In this document: piece after piece, positions 6,393 through 7,371 of the stretch
Numbering within the stretch: the stretch's first letter is position 1
Layout: every line of letters begins with the position of its first letter
Assembly (NCBI GenBank): GCA_023384315.1
Contig: JAHDWY010000216.1
Location: forward strand, 1-7,371
Source of the DNA: Candidatus Hydrogenedentota bacterium
Lineage (GTDB): Bacteria; Hydrogenedentota; Hydrogenedentia; Hydrogenedentales; SLHB01
Direction: 5' to 3'
Length of the DNA stretch: 7,371 nucleotides
The notes under the pieces: model-generated
Databases searched by the model: none
The model's input: only the letters and a program-made list of their open reading frames with translations
What the model was told of the DNA's origin: nothing
Program-made: the position numbers and the translations under genes

Positions 6393-6623
6393 CTGTTCGA
6401 TGTCTCCGGGGCGGAGTTTCCCTTTGGCGACCAAGCCCCCGTCCGTGTCATAGATGATGAAACGATTGCAGCCGTGCTCCACGGCGTCGCACATCACGCG
6501 GCCCGCCAGATCTTCCAGCAACTCCCGTCGCTGATCCTGATCCGCCGCGTTCCACGACCGGCTCTCTTTCGGGGACAAGGTATACTGCCACGGCTCCGAA
6601 CGAATAGGACGACGTTCGAACAT
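6354..6623 (-). CDS. Hypothetical protein, 89 aa, unknown function
   Basis: The family is not recognised. ATG at 6623-6621 was chosen because GGGAGG lies six bases upstream and a consensus extended -10 box (6744-6752) places the transcript start near 6737. That leaves longer in-frame starts such as a TTG at 6764 outside the mRNA. The protein begins MFERRPIRSEPWQYTLSP and is soluble, without signal peptide or membrane segment. A charged helix near 27-50 is followed by a compact beta region, CNRFIIYDTDGGLVAKGKL, and a final helix RPGDIEQAIESYRAQNRLN. Two cysteines (in VMCDAV and HGCNRF) are too few to claim a metal site. The 'FIIYDTDGGLVAKGKL' strand-turn-strand looks like a small alpha/beta fold, but no homologue is claimed. 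It stands alone, convergent with the stress protein gene. Confidence 0.72.
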   Translation of the reverse strand: MFERRPIRSEPWQYTLSPKESRSWNAADQDQRRELLEDLAGRVMCDAVEHGCNRFIIYDTDGGLVAKGKLRPGDIEQAIESYRAQNRLN

Positions 6624-6737
6624 TCGCGACCTCCCATCAGGTACTTCAATCGCGATTGCCGGGACAATTCCCGCAAGCGTTGCCGCCGTTGCACCTTCGA
6701 CCCAGCCCGGCAGGGCAAGCGATCCGGCTGGCAAGGC
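6624..6737 (-). promoter_or_regulatory. Leader of about 110 bases with two hairpins upstream of the 89-aa gene
   Basis: The inferred 5' leader contains two stems. One is CGGGA-CAAT-TCCCG (6660-6673 on the plus strand; perfect 5 bp, tetraloop). The other is a longer imperfect one pairing 6702-6710 with 6724-6731 (eight pairs, one bulge). Neither covers the ribosome site at 6629-6634. No known riboswitch class is recognised. The structure may be incidental in GC-rich DNA. Confidence 0.3.
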
Positions 6738-6743
6738 ACCCGC

Positions 6744-6771
6744 ATTATAACATGCCCCTGGCAAAATCCAA
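6744..6771 (-). promoter_or_regulatory. Strong extended -10 promoter for the 89-aa gene
   Basis: On the minus strand the sequence TGTTATAAT (6752-6744) is an exact extended -10 element (TGnTATAAT). A TTGGAT box (6771-6766) lies 16 bases upstream of the -10. This is the best -10 match in the window, and it sets the transcript start near 6737. Confidence 0.68.
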
Positions 6772-6798
6772 GTTTGGCGCGGGGGGCGGATCTTGTCT

Positions 6799-6875
6799 TA
6801 TAGGTCCTATTCGTCCTATAAGTCCTATCACTCTCCGGAATAGGACTTATAGGACGAATTGAACCAATAGGACGT
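6799..6875. repeat. 9-bp tandem repeats forming a perfect 20-bp inverted repeat
   Basis: From 6799 three 9-mers of the form TATnnnTCC follow one another (TATAGGTCC, TATTCGTCC, TATAAGTCC) and a fourth begins. After an 11-base spacer the pattern returns in reverse complement as GGACTTATA, GGACGAATT, GAACCAATA, GGACG. Positions 6809-6828 and 6840-6859 are a perfect 20-bp inverted repeat with loop 6829-6839. The block sits between two divergent promoters, carries no start codon or ribosome site for a gene, and has no T-run for termination. It could be a dispersed palindromic repeat, a binding array or a cruciform-forming site. Confidence 0.85.
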
Positions 6876-6953
6876 TTCCGCAAGTTGATGGCAGGCTGGA
6901 TAATCTCCAGGCTCGTGGCGATGAATCGATGCGACTGGAAAAGGACGAACCCA

Positions 6954-7371
6954 ATGATGAGAGCCACATCGTGTGCGGTTTCAGCGGCTCTATGCTTGCT
7001 GATCTGCGGCTGTGTCTCGCTGAAGGATCACCAGACGGGACGCGAATCTCGGGTGGCCGCCATCGAACAGTGGGAGTCGCACCGGCAACCCATCCCCGCT
7101 GACACCGAACTGAGGAAACACGTCAAGATACGCTCGGAACTGCTGAGCGCGTTCTGGGGCCGCGATATGTTCCTCGAAGCGGCGGTCATCGTGCCACCCG
7201 GTCACGATCCGGGCGAGCGCCTGCCGGTCTGCTTTTTCATTCACGGGTTCACCAATTGGGAGCTATGGGCGTTTCATCTGAGCGATGGGTTGATCGAGAA
7301 CCTCAACGACCAGAGCGAAGACTATCCCCGTATGATCTACGTTTTTCCGAACGCACAGTTCGGGTTGGGTC
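6954..7371 (+). CDS. Lipoprotein of the esterase-like alpha/beta-hydrolase class, N-terminal part (cut by window edge)
   Basis: The frame is open from ATG 6954 to the window end (139 full codons). AAGGA (6941-6945) lies eight bases upstream of the ATG. An in-frame ATG at 6921 is a weaker alternative without a ribosome site. The protein starts MMRATSCAVSAALCLLICGC: a short signal peptide with a lipobox (I-C-G-C) that predicts lipid attachment at Cys20 and an outer location. After a linker, residues near 75-95 read DMFLEAAVIVPPGHDP, then GERLPVCFFIHGFTNW, in which the strand-HG turn is the oxyanion-hole region of esterase D/feruloyl-esterase-like alpha/beta hydrolases. Later MIYVFPNAQFG continues that fold. 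The nucleophile Ser, Asp and His would lie beyond the window, so activity is not shown. The substrate is unknown. Confidence 0.78.
   Translation, partial: MMRATSCAVSAALCLLICGCVSLKDHQTGRESRVAAIEQWESHRQPIPADTELRKHVKIRSELLSAFWGRDMFLEAAVIVPPGHDPGERLPVCFFIHGFTNWELWAFHLSDGLIENLNDQSEDYPRMIYVFPNAQFGLG

Noticed and set aside
6624..6764. Longer N-terminus of the 89-aa protein from TTG 6764 (136 aa)
   Set aside because: That start lies upstream of the inferred transcript start, while ATG 6623 has an ideal GGGAGG site.
6799..6875. CRISPR array
   Set aside because: Repeats are 9 bases without unique spacers, the block is palindromic, and no cas genes are near.
6494..6967. Leftward 157-aa frame through the 9-bp array
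   Set aside because: Its RTYRTNRTYKT-like and IRPISPI-like stretches are just translations of the 9-bp repeat; it conflicts with the 89-aa gene and its promoter.

Overview
This is a moderately GC-rich bacterial chromosomal window with short intergenic gaps, good Shine-Dalgarno sites and sigma-70-like promoters. It holds no tRNA, rRNA, CRISPR array, transposase or phage gene. The only universal marker is ribosomal protein bS20 (rpsT), which proves a bacterium but does not place it. Large secreted proteins made of tandem carboxypeptidase-regulatory-like beta-sandwich repeats ending in a thioredoxin-like fold, next to HDOD and tandem UspA proteins, suggest an environmental Planctomycetota or Hydrogenedentota-type organism. 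That placement is an inference from style of gene content, not a marker-based assignment.

Layout. Positions 1-504 read leftward: a small protein resembling the N-terminal module of HD-GYP proteins (199-504), then the first codons of a probable HDOD-domain protein (1-71, cut by the window edge); both look like signalling components. A roughly 400-base gap (505-908) holds a near-consensus leftward promoter, a weak rightward promoter, several small hairpins and a 43-codon ORF of doubtful status. Positions 909-4878 are a rightward two-gene operon of exported beta-sandwich repeat proteins (684 and 635 aa, 7 bases apart). Each ends in a thioredoxin/TlpA-like domain with no CXXC motif. rpsT (4885-5151) faces this operon tail to tail with only 6 bases between stop codons. 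A tandem-domain universal stress protein follows rightward (5322-6260).

Positions 6354-6623 read leftward: an 89-aa protein of unknown function with a strong extended -10 promoter and a leader of about 110 bases. Divergent from it, a lipoprotein of the esterase-like alpha/beta-hydrolase class begins at 6954 and runs off the window. Between these two promoters lies a block of 9-bp repeats arranged as a perfect 20-bp inverted repeat (about 6799-6875).

How the genes work together: the 909-4878 pair is the only convincing functional unit. The proteins are probably exported together and may bind or scaffold partners rather than exchange disulfides. The most unusual items are this redox-dead pair and the 9-bp-periodic palindrome. 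No complete, clearly new multi-gene system can be demonstrated from this window alone.
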